Source: Chryseobacterium sp. MEBOG06
GTDB taxonomy: Bacteria; Bacteroidota; Bacteroidia; Flavobacteriales; Weeksellaceae
Assembly: GCF_021869765.1 (NCBI RefSeq)
Contig: NZ_CP084580.1
Location: 4,154,001-4,218,000 of the forward strand
Length of the DNA stretch: 64,000 nucleotides
Direction: 5' to 3'
A model generated the notes under the pieces. The model saw nothing but the letters and a program-made list of their open reading frames with translations, made no database searches and was not told the DNA's origin. Made by a program: the position numbers and the translations under genes. Shown here in pieces: positions 51,861-59,513 of the stretch (positions are counted from its first letter, which is position 1; every line of letters begins with the position of its first letter).

Positions 51861-51884
51861 AAAACCGCCAAAAATGACGGTTTT
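51861..51884 (-). terminator. Terminator after trigger factor gene
   Basis: AAAACCG (51861-51867) pairs with CGGTTTT (51878-51884) with one inner C-G pair; on minus it is followed by TTTATG. Confidence 0.65.
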
Positions 51885-51907
51885 CAAATATTTATATCAG
51901 TATATAA

Positions 51908-53242
51908 TTATTTCTTAAGTTCTTCTAAAAATTCGTCGTGAGAAATTTTAGTTTCTTTTTTGGTAGCTTTTTCAAGAATTACATCTTTCAATTTAGCCAT
52001 AGCAACTTCAGAAGAGATTTGTCTCACCTGCTCTTGATCTTTTAACATTTCAACAGCATATTTCTGAATTTCTTCTTCTCCTAAGTGGTGGATTCCGTAG
52101 ATAGCCAATTGGTTTTTCACCAACTGCTCAGCCTGTGCCAATACATCAGCATAGTCAAGGTTGATTTCGTTATCAGTCATCAATTTACCTTCGATGATCT
52201 GGTATCTCAATTGGTTTTTCTCAGCTTCTAAGATTTCCTTAGCCTGTTCTTCAGACTGGATATTCTGATTAGAGAATACTAACCACTTCACAAGGAATGC
52301 TTCAGGAAGTTTCACTTCTTCTTTCTCAGTTACCTGCTCCAATACTTTATTCACAAAGTGAACATCAGCATTCTGCTGGAAATATTCGTCTAATTCAGTT
52401 TTTACTTTTTCTTTAAGCTCATCTTCAGACTTAATGTTTCCTTCTCCGTATACTTTGTCGAATAATTCCTGGTTAAGCTCTGCAAGGTTTAATGAATAGA
52501 AATCTTTTACTTTTACTTCTACTTCATTATGGTGCAGGTGCTCTACTTCAGCTTTACTGAATCCTAATTCTTTAGCTAATTCTTCGTCACCTGCAAGAGT
52601 TTCTTTCGTTACTTTTACAGAACCATCCATTTTCAAACCTTTTACCAATTTGAAAGCTTCTTTGTTTTCAGCGGTAACAGTTACGTTCTTTGGTTGGTGG
52701 TGGTGCTCACCTTCAGCATCTTCTTCTACAACTTGAGAAACTTCTAAAGCAATATAAGAATCTTTAGTGATTTTATCTTGAGGAACCTGCTCAGCGAAAC
52801 GCTTCTGCATGTTTTCAATGCTCTTTCCGATTTCCTTGTCAGAAGCTTCTACTTTGTAATGAGGCGCCTCATATTTAGCTAAATCTATAGTGAATGCAGG
52901 CTCATATCCTACTTCGAAAGCAACTTCTAATTGATCAGCATTGTAATCCAATTCGTTTACTGGCTGAGGAACAGGCTGACCTACTAATCTTAGTTTGTTT
53001 TCATTAACATAGCCGTTTAAAGCATCAGAAACCTGTCTGTTGATTTCTTCAAAAGCAATACCTGCTTCATATTGTTTTTTAACCATACTCAAAGGCACTT
53101 TCCCTTTTCTGAATCCAGGAACTTGCGCATTTTTAGCATAATTAATCAACTGCTTCTCTACTTTTTCTTTGTAGTCAGATTTTTCCAATGTTACTGTAAG
53201 TAATGCACTTACGTCATCATGGTTTTGTGCGGTAACCTTCAT
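51908..53242 (-). CDS. tig: Trigger factor chaperone
   Basis: A 444-residue protein: N-terminal ribosome-binding domain with NAQVPGFRKGKVPLSMVKKQ (GFRxGxxP signature, residues ~42-50), a diverged middle (PPIase-like) region carrying GEHHHQPKNV and VEHLHHNEVEV, and a long helical C-terminal arm (ELDEYFQQNADVHFVNKVLE). The FKBP-like active-site residues are not recognisable, as is usual in Bacteroidota. It binds nascent chains at the ribosome exit. A -7 box TATTTTTG (minus 53272-53265) lies 22 bp upstream. Confidence 0.93.
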   Translation of the reverse strand: MKVTAQNHDDVSALLTVTLEKSDYKEKVEKQLINYAKNAQVPGFRKGKVPLSMVKKQYEAGIAFEEINRQVSDALNGYVNENKLRLVGQPVPQPVNELDYNADQLEVAFEVGYEPAFTIDLAKYEAPHYKVEASDKEIGKSIENMQKRFAEQVPQDKITKDSYIALEVSQVVEEDAEGEHHHQPKNVTVTAENKEAFKLVKGLKMDGSVKVTKETLAGDEELAKELGFSKAEVEHLHHNEVEVKVKDFYSLNLAELNQELFDKVYGEGNIKSEDELKEKVKTELDEYFQQNADVHFVNKVLEQVTEKEEVKLPEAFLVKWLVFSNQNIQSEEQAKEILEAEKNQLRYQIIEGKLMTDNEINLDYADVLAQAEQLVKNQLAIYGIHHLGEEEIQKYAVEMLKDQEQVRQISSEVAMAKLKDVILEKATKKETKISHDEFLEELKK

Positions 53243-53264
53243 TATTGATTAAAATTTTAGGTTG

Positions 53265-53272
53265 CAAAAATA
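53265..53272 (-). promoter_or_regulatory. -7 box of tig
   Basis: TATTTTTG on the minus strand, an exact TAnnTTTG, 22 bp before the start codon. Confidence 0.5.
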
Positions 53273-53338
53273 TGAATTTTTTATCAATATCACCCATTTA
53301 AACTCAACTTATAACGCCAAATGTTGTTAAATAAAAAA

Positions 53339-53357
53339 CCACCGGAAATTCCGGTGG
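53339..53357 (-). terminator. Terminator after the lipoprotein gene
   Basis: CCACCGGAA, one-base centre, TTCCGGTGG; on minus it is followed by TTTTTTATTT. Confidence 0.88.
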
Positions 53358-53378
53358 CCCAAACAAGATTAATTAATC

Positions 53379-53951
53379 CTAATTACTTAGGTTATATTTA
53401 GCTTCTGCGTCAGTTTCTCCCCCTACTACACTGCCCCACGCTGTTCCTGATTTTGCATCATTCACACTCTGAGGTGAGTGAATAAGTGTTAGTTTTAAGA
53501 ATGGAGCTGTACCATCAACAGCCTTTACAACAGTCCATTTTGTTCTTAGCCCTACTCTTTTCCCATCGCTTCTCAAATCACTTCCGTCAAGTCTTTCTAA
53601 TGTAATATTAGACTTTGGAAAATCAAAAATCAAAAAGTGTTCATTTTTAGCATCAATGATTTCCTGAGTAGCATCTTCATTTCCATTTCTGAATTTCGCC
53701 TGAACAGTATAGGTCTTCCCATCTTTAAGAGGAATGGTAGGGGTACCACCCGCTCCGATACTGTAATCGTAACTTTGAGTAGTTCCCGCTGCATCATCTG
53801 TTACCAACAGAACAATATTCGTAAGTTCTTCCTGCGGAAGATCATCTTCTTCAGCCGATCCATTTCTCTGGCAAGAAGTCACTACAGTAATGGTAATTAA
53901 TAAAGCCGCTAATAATTTGATAATATTTTTAGTATTGAATAGTTTGTTCAT
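53379..53951 (-). CDS. Lipoprotein encoded with TonB-dependent receptor
   Basis: A 190-residue protein. A lipobox VVTSC at residues ~23-27 ends a signal peptide (LLAALLITITVVTSC), so it is an envelope lipoprotein. The mature part is beta-rich (ELTNIVLLVTDDAAGTTQSY, KTYTVQAKFRNGNEDATQEI, NITLERLDGSDL). It lies 52 bp after the ZnuD-like receptor on the same strand. This receptor-plus-small-lipoprotein pairing is widespread in Bacteroidota metal or ligand uptake. The ligand is unknown. Confidence 0.78.
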   Translation of the reverse strand: MNKLFNTKNIIKLLAALLITITVVTSCQRNGSAEEDDLPQEELTNIVLLVTDDAAGTTQSYDYSIGAGGTPTIPLKDGKTYTVQAKFRNGNEDATQEIIDAKNEHFLIFDFPKSNITLERLDGSDLRSDGKRVGLRTKWTVVKAVDGTAPFLKLTLIHSPQSVNDAKSGTAWGSVVGGETDAEAKYNLSN

Positions 53952-54003
53952 TTTTAAGAATTTTAAAATTGTAAAATTTTGATTGAATAATTTTTTGAAA
54001 TCT

Positions 54004-56388
54004 TTAGAATCTGTATCTAAAGTTTAAAATAAAGTTTCTTCCGGGCTCATCGGCAAAGTATCTCAAACGGTTCAGATACTCTCTGTATGAAGTATTGAAA
54101 AGATTATTTACAATAAGTCCTGCCGAAAGATGTTTACTGATATTGATTCCTGTTTGGATATTCCAAAGAGAAAATGCACTTGGCGGAGTACTCAAATCGA
54201 TTTCTTTATCCACCAAATCACCATTTACAAAAAGTTCCAGCGGAACATTTCTGATCGGGAATCTGGTTTGTTTTAAAAACGTTTGATTTTCAACTGTGAA
54301 ATAGAAGTTATTCCATTTCTCTTTTTTAAATTGTAATGCATTGGAAAAATTCGGCGGCATCATTAAAATAAGCGGTTCATTGTGGGTATCGTCCTGACCA
54401 TATACATAGCTTCCTTTTCCAACATAGGTAAGATGATCTGTCAGCTTCAAATTAACATCCAGATCCACGCCGTACATTTTTGCATCAATCTGTTGGTATA
54501 TCCACTCAGGAAATACTCCTCTGATAGTACCTTTTATCCCCACAGGAACTTCATTAATAAAATTTTTAGTAATGAAAAAATATGGGTTTACAGAAACATT
54601 TAATCCTCTCAGAACATTAAATTTTGAGTCTATATTTAAATTAAACTGATGTCCCTGTTCATTTTTCAACGCCATATCTCCCGTTTCAATCACTCCTGCG
54701 GAATGATGCAGACCGTCTGAAAACAGTTCAGCTACATTCGGAGATCTGCCCACTTTTGCATAGTTAAATTTCAGATCAAAATTGGCGTTAGGACGATACT
54801 CCAAACCAGCATTGAAAGAAACATTGTTATAATTAAGCTGAGGACGTGTCAAAACTCTGTTCTGATCAGTTTTTACATAAAATTGCGGATACGTATCTGC
54901 ATATAATTTCTCCCAGTCACTTTTGTCATACCATTTGGTAACATCATAACGTGTGAAGTCATATCTTGCACCTGCTTCAAAATTAAATGAATGAGAAATT
55001 TTATATTTGAAAACAGAATAGGCTCCTGCAGAATATTTATCATAATTCGGGATCAGACGTCTAGCTTTTGTTGCCGGATCGGAATAATTGTTTTGAAAAC
55101 CTGCATCAATTCCTGTTTCTAAAGACCATTTTTCTCTTTCTATTAAATCATTGATATTAAACTGATGGGTCATCAGCTCAAGATCCAGAGAAGGGGTATC
55201 ATTCAATTCACCTCTTCTGATATCATATTCCTGTCTGTGGTTATATTGATAACTGTAGGTTGCAGAAAGTTTCCCGATATTTTCAAACCTTTTGAAGGCT
55301 GAAACTTTTGCAATATGATGCTCAACAACCTGTCGCGGATTTTCAATATCATAACTGAATTTACCGGAGTAAACGGGAGGATTCGCAGTCATTGCTCTAT
55401 CATAATCTTCGGATGTTGCAACATGTGAATCTCTTAAAATTCCAATATTCTGATTAGTCAGGTAATAATCAAAGGATATTCCTCTTTCATAGGTATTATT
55501 CTGTACTGTAAAATTGAATGAAGAAAAATCCATTCCTGTATTTTTCAGATTATAATTGGGAGCACTTTGGTCACCCAGTTTCTTGATACTTCCTCCTGAT
55601 TTAACTGCCCATCCGTTTTTCCAGATTTTGGCAACATCTACATCTAGTCCAAGACCTCTTCCGTTGGAAATCCCGGTAAGCGCAACTGAGCCTTTAATTG
55701 TATCTTTTTTAGGAAAAATTTCAGGTTCCAGAACTACGACACCACCAATAGCATCACTTCCGTATTTCAAAGCAGATGCTCCTTTAATGACATCAATATG
55801 CTGAAAGCTATTAATATCAACATTTGGTGCATGCTCTACTCCCCATTCCTGCTCAGCAAGACGTACTCCATTGTTGATAATACTGATACGGCTTCCATAA
55901 AGTCCATGAATTACGGGTTTTGAAATATTATTTCCTGTTTTCAGGGCTGTCACTCCTGAAATTTTAGACAGTAAATTTCCCAGATTTTCCGTAGAATTTT
56001 TCTCTATATCGGATTTACTGAGGGTTTTAACAACCAGTGAACCATTATTTTTATGATTTCCATGGATGGTTACGGTTTCAATATCCTTTATATGATGTTC
56101 AAGTGTAATTACCAGATGAACATCCTGATCAACTCCTATATTTTCAGTATAATCATTGCAATCAGGATGCTGGGCAATGAGTGTATACTTCCCTGCAGGG
56201 ATTTTATCAAAAGAAAATTTACCTTTCTTATCTGTTTTGGCAGTAAAGTTTCCGATTTTAATGACCGCATTTTCCAACGCTGTTTTATCATGAAAATCCT
56301 GAACGGTTCCCTGTACAGTATAATTTTTTTGTGCACTTATAAATACTGATCCACAAAAGATCAGCAGAAGGCAATATATCAATTTCAT
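54004..56388 (-). CDS. TonB-dependent outer-membrane receptor (ZnuD-like)
   Basis: A 794-residue protein: signal peptide MKLIYCLLLIFCGSVFISAQ; CarboxypepD_reg domain (VQGTVQDFHDKTALENAVIK); plug (LSKISGVTALKTGNNISKPV, IHGLYGSRISIINNGVRLAE, DVIKGASALKYGSDAIGGVV); barrel ending LNRLRYFADEPGRNFILNFR and terminal F. The plug and the last strand resemble ZnuD-type receptors for zinc or related metals. The His-rich entry EQEWGVEHAPNVD is typical. An upstream motif is shared with the DUF2946-like gene, supporting joint metal control. Confidence 0.88.
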   Translation of the reverse strand: MKLIYCLLLIFCGSVFISAQKNYTVQGTVQDFHDKTALENAVIKIGNFTAKTDKKGKFSFDKIPAGKYTLIAQHPDCNDYTENIGVDQDVHLVITLEHHIKDIETVTIHGNHKNNGSLVVKTLSKSDIEKNSTENLGNLLSKISGVTALKTGNNISKPVIHGLYGSRISIINNGVRLAEQEWGVEHAPNVDINSFQHIDVIKGASALKYGSDAIGGVVVLEPEIFPKKDTIKGSVALTGISNGRGLGLDVDVAKIWKNGWAVKSGGSIKKLGDQSAPNYNLKNTGMDFSSFNFTVQNNTYERGISFDYYLTNQNIGILRDSHVATSEDYDRAMTANPPVYSGKFSYDIENPRQVVEHHIAKVSAFKRFENIGKLSATYSYQYNHRQEYDIRRGELNDTPSLDLELMTHQFNINDLIEREKWSLETGIDAGFQNNYSDPATKARRLIPNYDKYSAGAYSVFKYKISHSFNFEAGARYDFTRYDVTKWYDKSDWEKLYADTYPQFYVKTDQNRVLTRPQLNYNNVSFNAGLEYRPNANFDLKFNYAKVGRSPNVAELFSDGLHHSAGVIETGDMALKNEQGHQFNLNIDSKFNVLRGLNVSVNPYFFITKNFINEVPVGIKGTIRGVFPEWIYQQIDAKMYGVDLDVNLKLTDHLTYVGKGSYVYGQDDTHNEPLILMMPPNFSNALQFKKEKWNNFYFTVENQTFLKQTRFPIRNVPLELFVNGDLVDKEIDLSTPPSAFSLWNIQTGINISKHLSAGLIVNNLFNTSYREYLNRLRYFADEPGRNFILNFRYRF

Positions 56389-56475
56389 TGTATGTAGATT
56401 GATTGCGTACCCTTTTAATCAGGTACATTTTTCGTTAAAAGTTGTTGTGATCGGTTTATAAAGTTGTAAAATGTA

Positions 56476-56497
56476 TATTGTACGATGATGTACAATA
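56476..56497 (-). promoter_or_regulatory. Inverted repeat upstream of TonB receptor, shared with 57071 site
   Basis: TATTGTAC (56476-56483), GATGAT, GTACAATA (56490-56497) is a perfect 8-bp inverted repeat. GATGATGTACAATA recurs with one change as GATGATATACAATA at 57071-57084, so both genes may answer to the same regulator. Confidence 0.55.
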
Positions 56498-56653
56498 CTA
56501 AAACGTAAAATGTATTAATGACTTAGAATTGTAGTGAATTAATAATACAGCAACTGTGGTTAAACATCAATTATTGATCAGTAATCATTCAATTTTGAAC
56601 ATTAAACATTGAACTTTAAAGTAAACAACTTTAAACCCAATAAGAATCTATGA

Positions 56654-57010
56654 TTATGAAATAGCGGGAGGCCCCCGAAGTTGAAATGTGAATTTGGTCT
56701 GAGACCAGATTTTCTCCTGAATTGTAATGATCTGCTTTACTTCTTGTGTATAATGTTCAAAAGTAAAACTGAAATCTTCAGGAGCTAAGGTATGTCCGGT
56801 AGCCAAAAAGTGACAGGCCAGACAGTCGCCAGCTTTCTCTTTAGTAGAGGCTTTCGTCATTGCATTTTCCGTCTTTTTAAGGTTAAATCCCTTAAAATTT
56901 TCTGAAGAATCATGATGGTGAAAGCTTTGAGAAAGCAGCGCAAGAAAGTATATCCCAAACAATAGCTTGGAGATAAAACTCTTTAAATTTCTGCTTTCTT
57001 TAAAAATCAT
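56654..57010 (-). CDS. DUF2946-like envelope protein
   Basis: A 118-residue protein with an uncleaved or weakly cleaved N-terminal hydrophobic helix (FISKLLFGIYFLALLSQSFH), then SFHHHDSSENFKG and DCLACHFLATGHTLAPEDFS. The His cluster and C-x-x-C-H plus HxxxxGH layout match the DUF2946-type family found in metal loci. A -7 box TAATTTTG ends 4 nt before the ATG. It sits 265 bp upstream of the TonB receptor gene, same strand. Probably binds a transition metal. Confidence 0.65.
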   Translation of the reverse strand: MIFKESRNLKSFISKLLFGIYFLALLSQSFHHHDSSENFKGFNLKKTENAMTKASTKEKAGDCLACHFLATGHTLAPEDFSFTFEHYTQEVKQIITIQEKIWSQTKFTFQLRGPPAIS

Positions 57011-57014
57011 TTTT

Positions 57015-57103
57015 CAAAATTATGAAAATAATTTAATTGTTAGGCTAAACTTTTATTAAATTACTTTTATGATGATATACAATAGGTAGAAATGAATTGT
57101 ATA
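57015..57103 (-). promoter_or_regulatory. Promoter and operator of the DUF2946-like gene
   Basis: -7 box TAATTTTG (minus, 57022-57015) is followed by AAAA and the ATG. Upstream, TATACAAT (57076-57083) and ATTGTATA (57096-57103) form an inverted repeat with a 12-bp spacer; the left arm carries the GATGATATACAATA motif shared with the receptor gene. Confidence 0.55.
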
Positions 57104-57113
57104 TTGTTACAAA

Positions 57114-57145
57114 AAAGCTTCATAATTTCTGAATTATGAAGCTTT
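57114..57145. terminator. Terminator after ABC-F gene
   Basis: AAAGCTTCATAATT (57114-57127), loop TCTG, AATTATGAAGCTTT (57132-57145): a perfect 14-bp stem; on minus it is followed by TTTG. Confidence 0.88.
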
Positions 57146-57156
57146 TATATTTTAGT

Positions 57157-59088
57157 TTAATCAAGCTGGGTTCCTAAATATTCCCACTCCTGTAAAGCTG
57201 AGTCCAACTCTTCTTTAGCTTTATTATATTTCTCTAAAGTTTCATCAGAAGGATTTTCTTTAGTAAAAGAAGCTTCCATTTCCTCTACTTTGGTTTCAAG
57301 CTCAGAAATTTTTTCTTCTACTTTCTTGATTTTATTTTGAATATTCTTCTGTTCTTTGCTGACAATATTAGAGGATTGGTTATTGCTGGCGGCAGGTTTT
57401 TCTTCTACTTTCTTAGGTTCTGCCTTTACATCATCACTGTGAAGCTTAGCTTTTTCTGCAGAAATCTCTCTAATAGTTTCCTTTTGTCTGTATTCAAGGT
57501 ATTCATTGATATCTCCAAGGAATTCTTTCATTGTTCCATCACGGAATTCGTAGATTTTATCACAAAGCCCCTGTAGGAATTCTCTATCGTGCGAAATCAC
57601 AATCAGAGTACCCTCAAAGTTCTGTAAAGCCAGCTTAATAATCTCCTTGGACTGAATATCCAAGTGGTTAGTAGGCTCATCCATGATCAAAGTATTGAAA
57701 GGACGAAGCAAAAGTTTACAAAGTGCAAGACGGTTTCTTTCTCCTCCGGAAAGTACTTTTGTTTTCTTAGAAACAGCATCTCCCTGAAATAAGAAAGATC
57801 CTAATAAGTCTCTTACTCTTGGTCTTGTTTCTTCTGTAGCAGCATCTTCGGCTTCTTCCAGCACTGTTTTATTAGGCGTTAATACCTCTTCCTGATTCTG
57901 AGCAAAATATCCGATGTTTACATTATGTCCAAGATTCCAGATCCCTGAATAATCTTTAATATCTCCTGCCAGAATTTTAGCCAATGTTGTTTTCCCTTGT
58001 CCATTCTGTCCTAAAAGGGCAATTCTGTCTCCTCTCTGAACGATGAAATCTACATCATCAAAAATTTGTTTTTTCCCGTATGCTTTTCCAAGGTGATCAG
58101 CTTCAAAAATTACTTTTCCGGGAACCATAGACTGTACGAAACGGATATTGAATTTTGAAACGTCTTCGTTATCGACTTCAATACGCTCTATTTTATCTAA
58201 TTTCTTAATAAGTGACTGCGCAAAAGATGCTTTTGTAGCACTTGCACGGAACTTATTAATATTATCCTCCATCTGCTTGATCTCCGCGTCCTGATTCTTT
58301 TTAGCCTGAATCAGTTTTTCACGTCGATCTTCTCTCATGACAAGATATTTTGTATAGTTAGCCTTATAATCGTCAACTTTTTTATTGTTGATGTCAAAAG
58401 TACGGTTACATACAGCCGTCATGAACTGCTTATCGTGACTTACCAGAACAATTGCACCCGGATAGTCTTTCAGGAAGTTTTCCAGCCAGATGATAGATTC
58501 CATATCCAAGTGGTTGGTAGGCTCATCGAGAAGCATAATATCATTCTTCTGAAGAAGTAATTTTGCCAATTCGATTCTCATTCTCCATCCTCCTGAAAAT
58601 TCATCAGTGATTTTTTGAAAATCATCTGCTTTAAAACCTAAACCAAACAGAACTTTCTCCATATCACCTTCAAGATTGTAGGCATCATGGTTCATTAAAA
58701 GGTCATTCAGCTCGGTCATTTTATTGATCAAATCCGTATACGAGTCACTTTCATAGTCCGTTCGGATTGTCATCTGATGATTAACTTCTTCAAGCTCGTT
58801 TTTCCAAGCATTAATCTGCTCGAAAGCCTGCATTGTTTCATTCCAAACAGTTCTTCCTTTCACAAAGTCAAGATCCTGTTTCAGGAAACCAATGGTAATG
58901 CTTCCTTCTTTTACAACTTCTCCTTCGTAGAAATTAATTTCTCCGGACAGCATTTTTAATAAAGTGGATTTTCCCGCTCCATTTTTTCCTACCAGCCCTA
59001 CTTTATCATCCTTTTTAATGGTGAAATTGACGTTTTGAAATAAATAATTTCCCGAATGATGTAATCCTAAACTTTGAACCGAAAGCAT
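57157..59088 (-). CDS. ABC-F family ATP-binding protein
   Basis: A 643-residue protein with two ATPase domains: Walker A GLVGKNGAGKSTLLKML (residues ~35-48) and LLGQNGQGKTTLAKILA (~345), signatures FSGGWRMRIELAKLLL and LSGGERNRLALCKLLL, and Walker B LLDEPTNHLDMES and IMDEPTNHLDIQS. A P-site-type linker with FRASATKASFAQSLIKKLDK lies between, and a charged coiled-coil tail (residues ~550-635) ends the protein. No TM segments, so a translation factor of the Uup/YdiF/EttA group. -7 box TATTTTTG (minus 59139-59132) lies 44 bp upstream. Confidence 0.93.
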   Translation of the reverse strand: MLSVQSLGLHHSGNYLFQNVNFTIKKDDKVGLVGKNGAGKSTLLKMLSGEINFYEGEVVKEGSITIGFLKQDLDFVKGRTVWNETMQAFEQINAWKNELEEVNHQMTIRTDYESDSYTDLINKMTELNDLLMNHDAYNLEGDMEKVLFGLGFKADDFQKITDEFSGGWRMRIELAKLLLQKNDIMLLDEPTNHLDMESIIWLENFLKDYPGAIVLVSHDKQFMTAVCNRTFDINNKKVDDYKANYTKYLVMREDRREKLIQAKKNQDAEIKQMEDNINKFRASATKASFAQSLIKKLDKIERIEVDNEDVSKFNIRFVQSMVPGKVIFEADHLGKAYGKKQIFDDVDFIVQRGDRIALLGQNGQGKTTLAKILAGDIKDYSGIWNLGHNVNIGYFAQNQEEVLTPNKTVLEEAEDAATEETRPRVRDLLGSFLFQGDAVSKKTKVLSGGERNRLALCKLLLRPFNTLIMDEPTNHLDIQSKEIIKLALQNFEGTLIVISHDREFLQGLCDKIYEFRDGTMKEFLGDINEYLEYRQKETIREISAEKAKLHSDDVKAEPKKVEEKPAASNNQSSNIVSKEQKNIQNKIKKVEEKISELETKVEEMEASFTKENPSDETLEKYNKAKEELDSALQEWEYLGTQLD

Positions 59089-59131
59089 TTTTTAAATTAA
59101 AAGTTAATAATGAGTAATGAATTTTCGGGTG

Positions 59132-59139
59132 CAAAAATA
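59132..59139 (-). promoter_or_regulatory. -7 box of the ABC-F gene
   Basis: TATTTTTG on the minus strand, an exact TAnnTTTG. Confidence 0.45.
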
Positions 59140-59221
59140 CGGAAAAAGAAATGAATACCCCAGAAATAAAAACACTGCCCAAAACGAACATTTTTTCGAG
59201 GATCATTTTGGAACTTATTTA

Positions 59222-59410
59222 TTACATTTTTCCCATGTAAGCTATACATCCTACATCGCCACCTCTTAGATCATTCACCATAGAACTTACTCTGTATCCC
59301 CGATGAATGAAAGTCCAATGTAACACTAATAAAACAGTACAATCTACAGTACACAACGCCAAATTTAAAATCCAGAAATCATTCCATACTGATAAACAAC
59401 CGACTACCAT
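59222..59410 (-). CDS. Doubtful small ORF between DUF2235 and ABC-F genes
   Basis: A 62-codon frame from ATG 59410 reads MVVGCLSVWNDFWILNLALC, a hydrophobic middle, then VNDLRGGDVGCIAYMGKM. A TAAATTTG sequence lies inside it. The Cys/Trp-rich composition is odd for this genome and no family is recognised. It could be a small membrane or peptide gene, or chance in the ~425-bp gap between ABC-F and the DUF2235 gene. I see no other gene in that gap. Confidence 0.22.
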   Translation of the reverse strand: MVVGCLSVWNDFWILNLALCTVDCTVLLVLHWTFIHRGYRVSSMVNDLRGGDVGCIAYMGKM

Positions 59411-59455
59411 ACAGTGACAGCAATATACTACAGGCTTCGTGCTAAAAATAAAAAA

Positions 59456-59479
59456 GGCCATCTCCCTTTGGAGACAGCC
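59456..59479 (-). terminator. Terminator after the DUF2235 gene
   Basis: GGC-ca-TCTCC, loop CTTT, GGAGA-ca-GCC with a 2x2 internal loop; on minus it is followed by TTTTTTATTTTT. Confidence 0.82.
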
Positions 59480-59513
59480 TCTAACCTAAATTTAAAACTT
59501 AAAAAGACTAATG

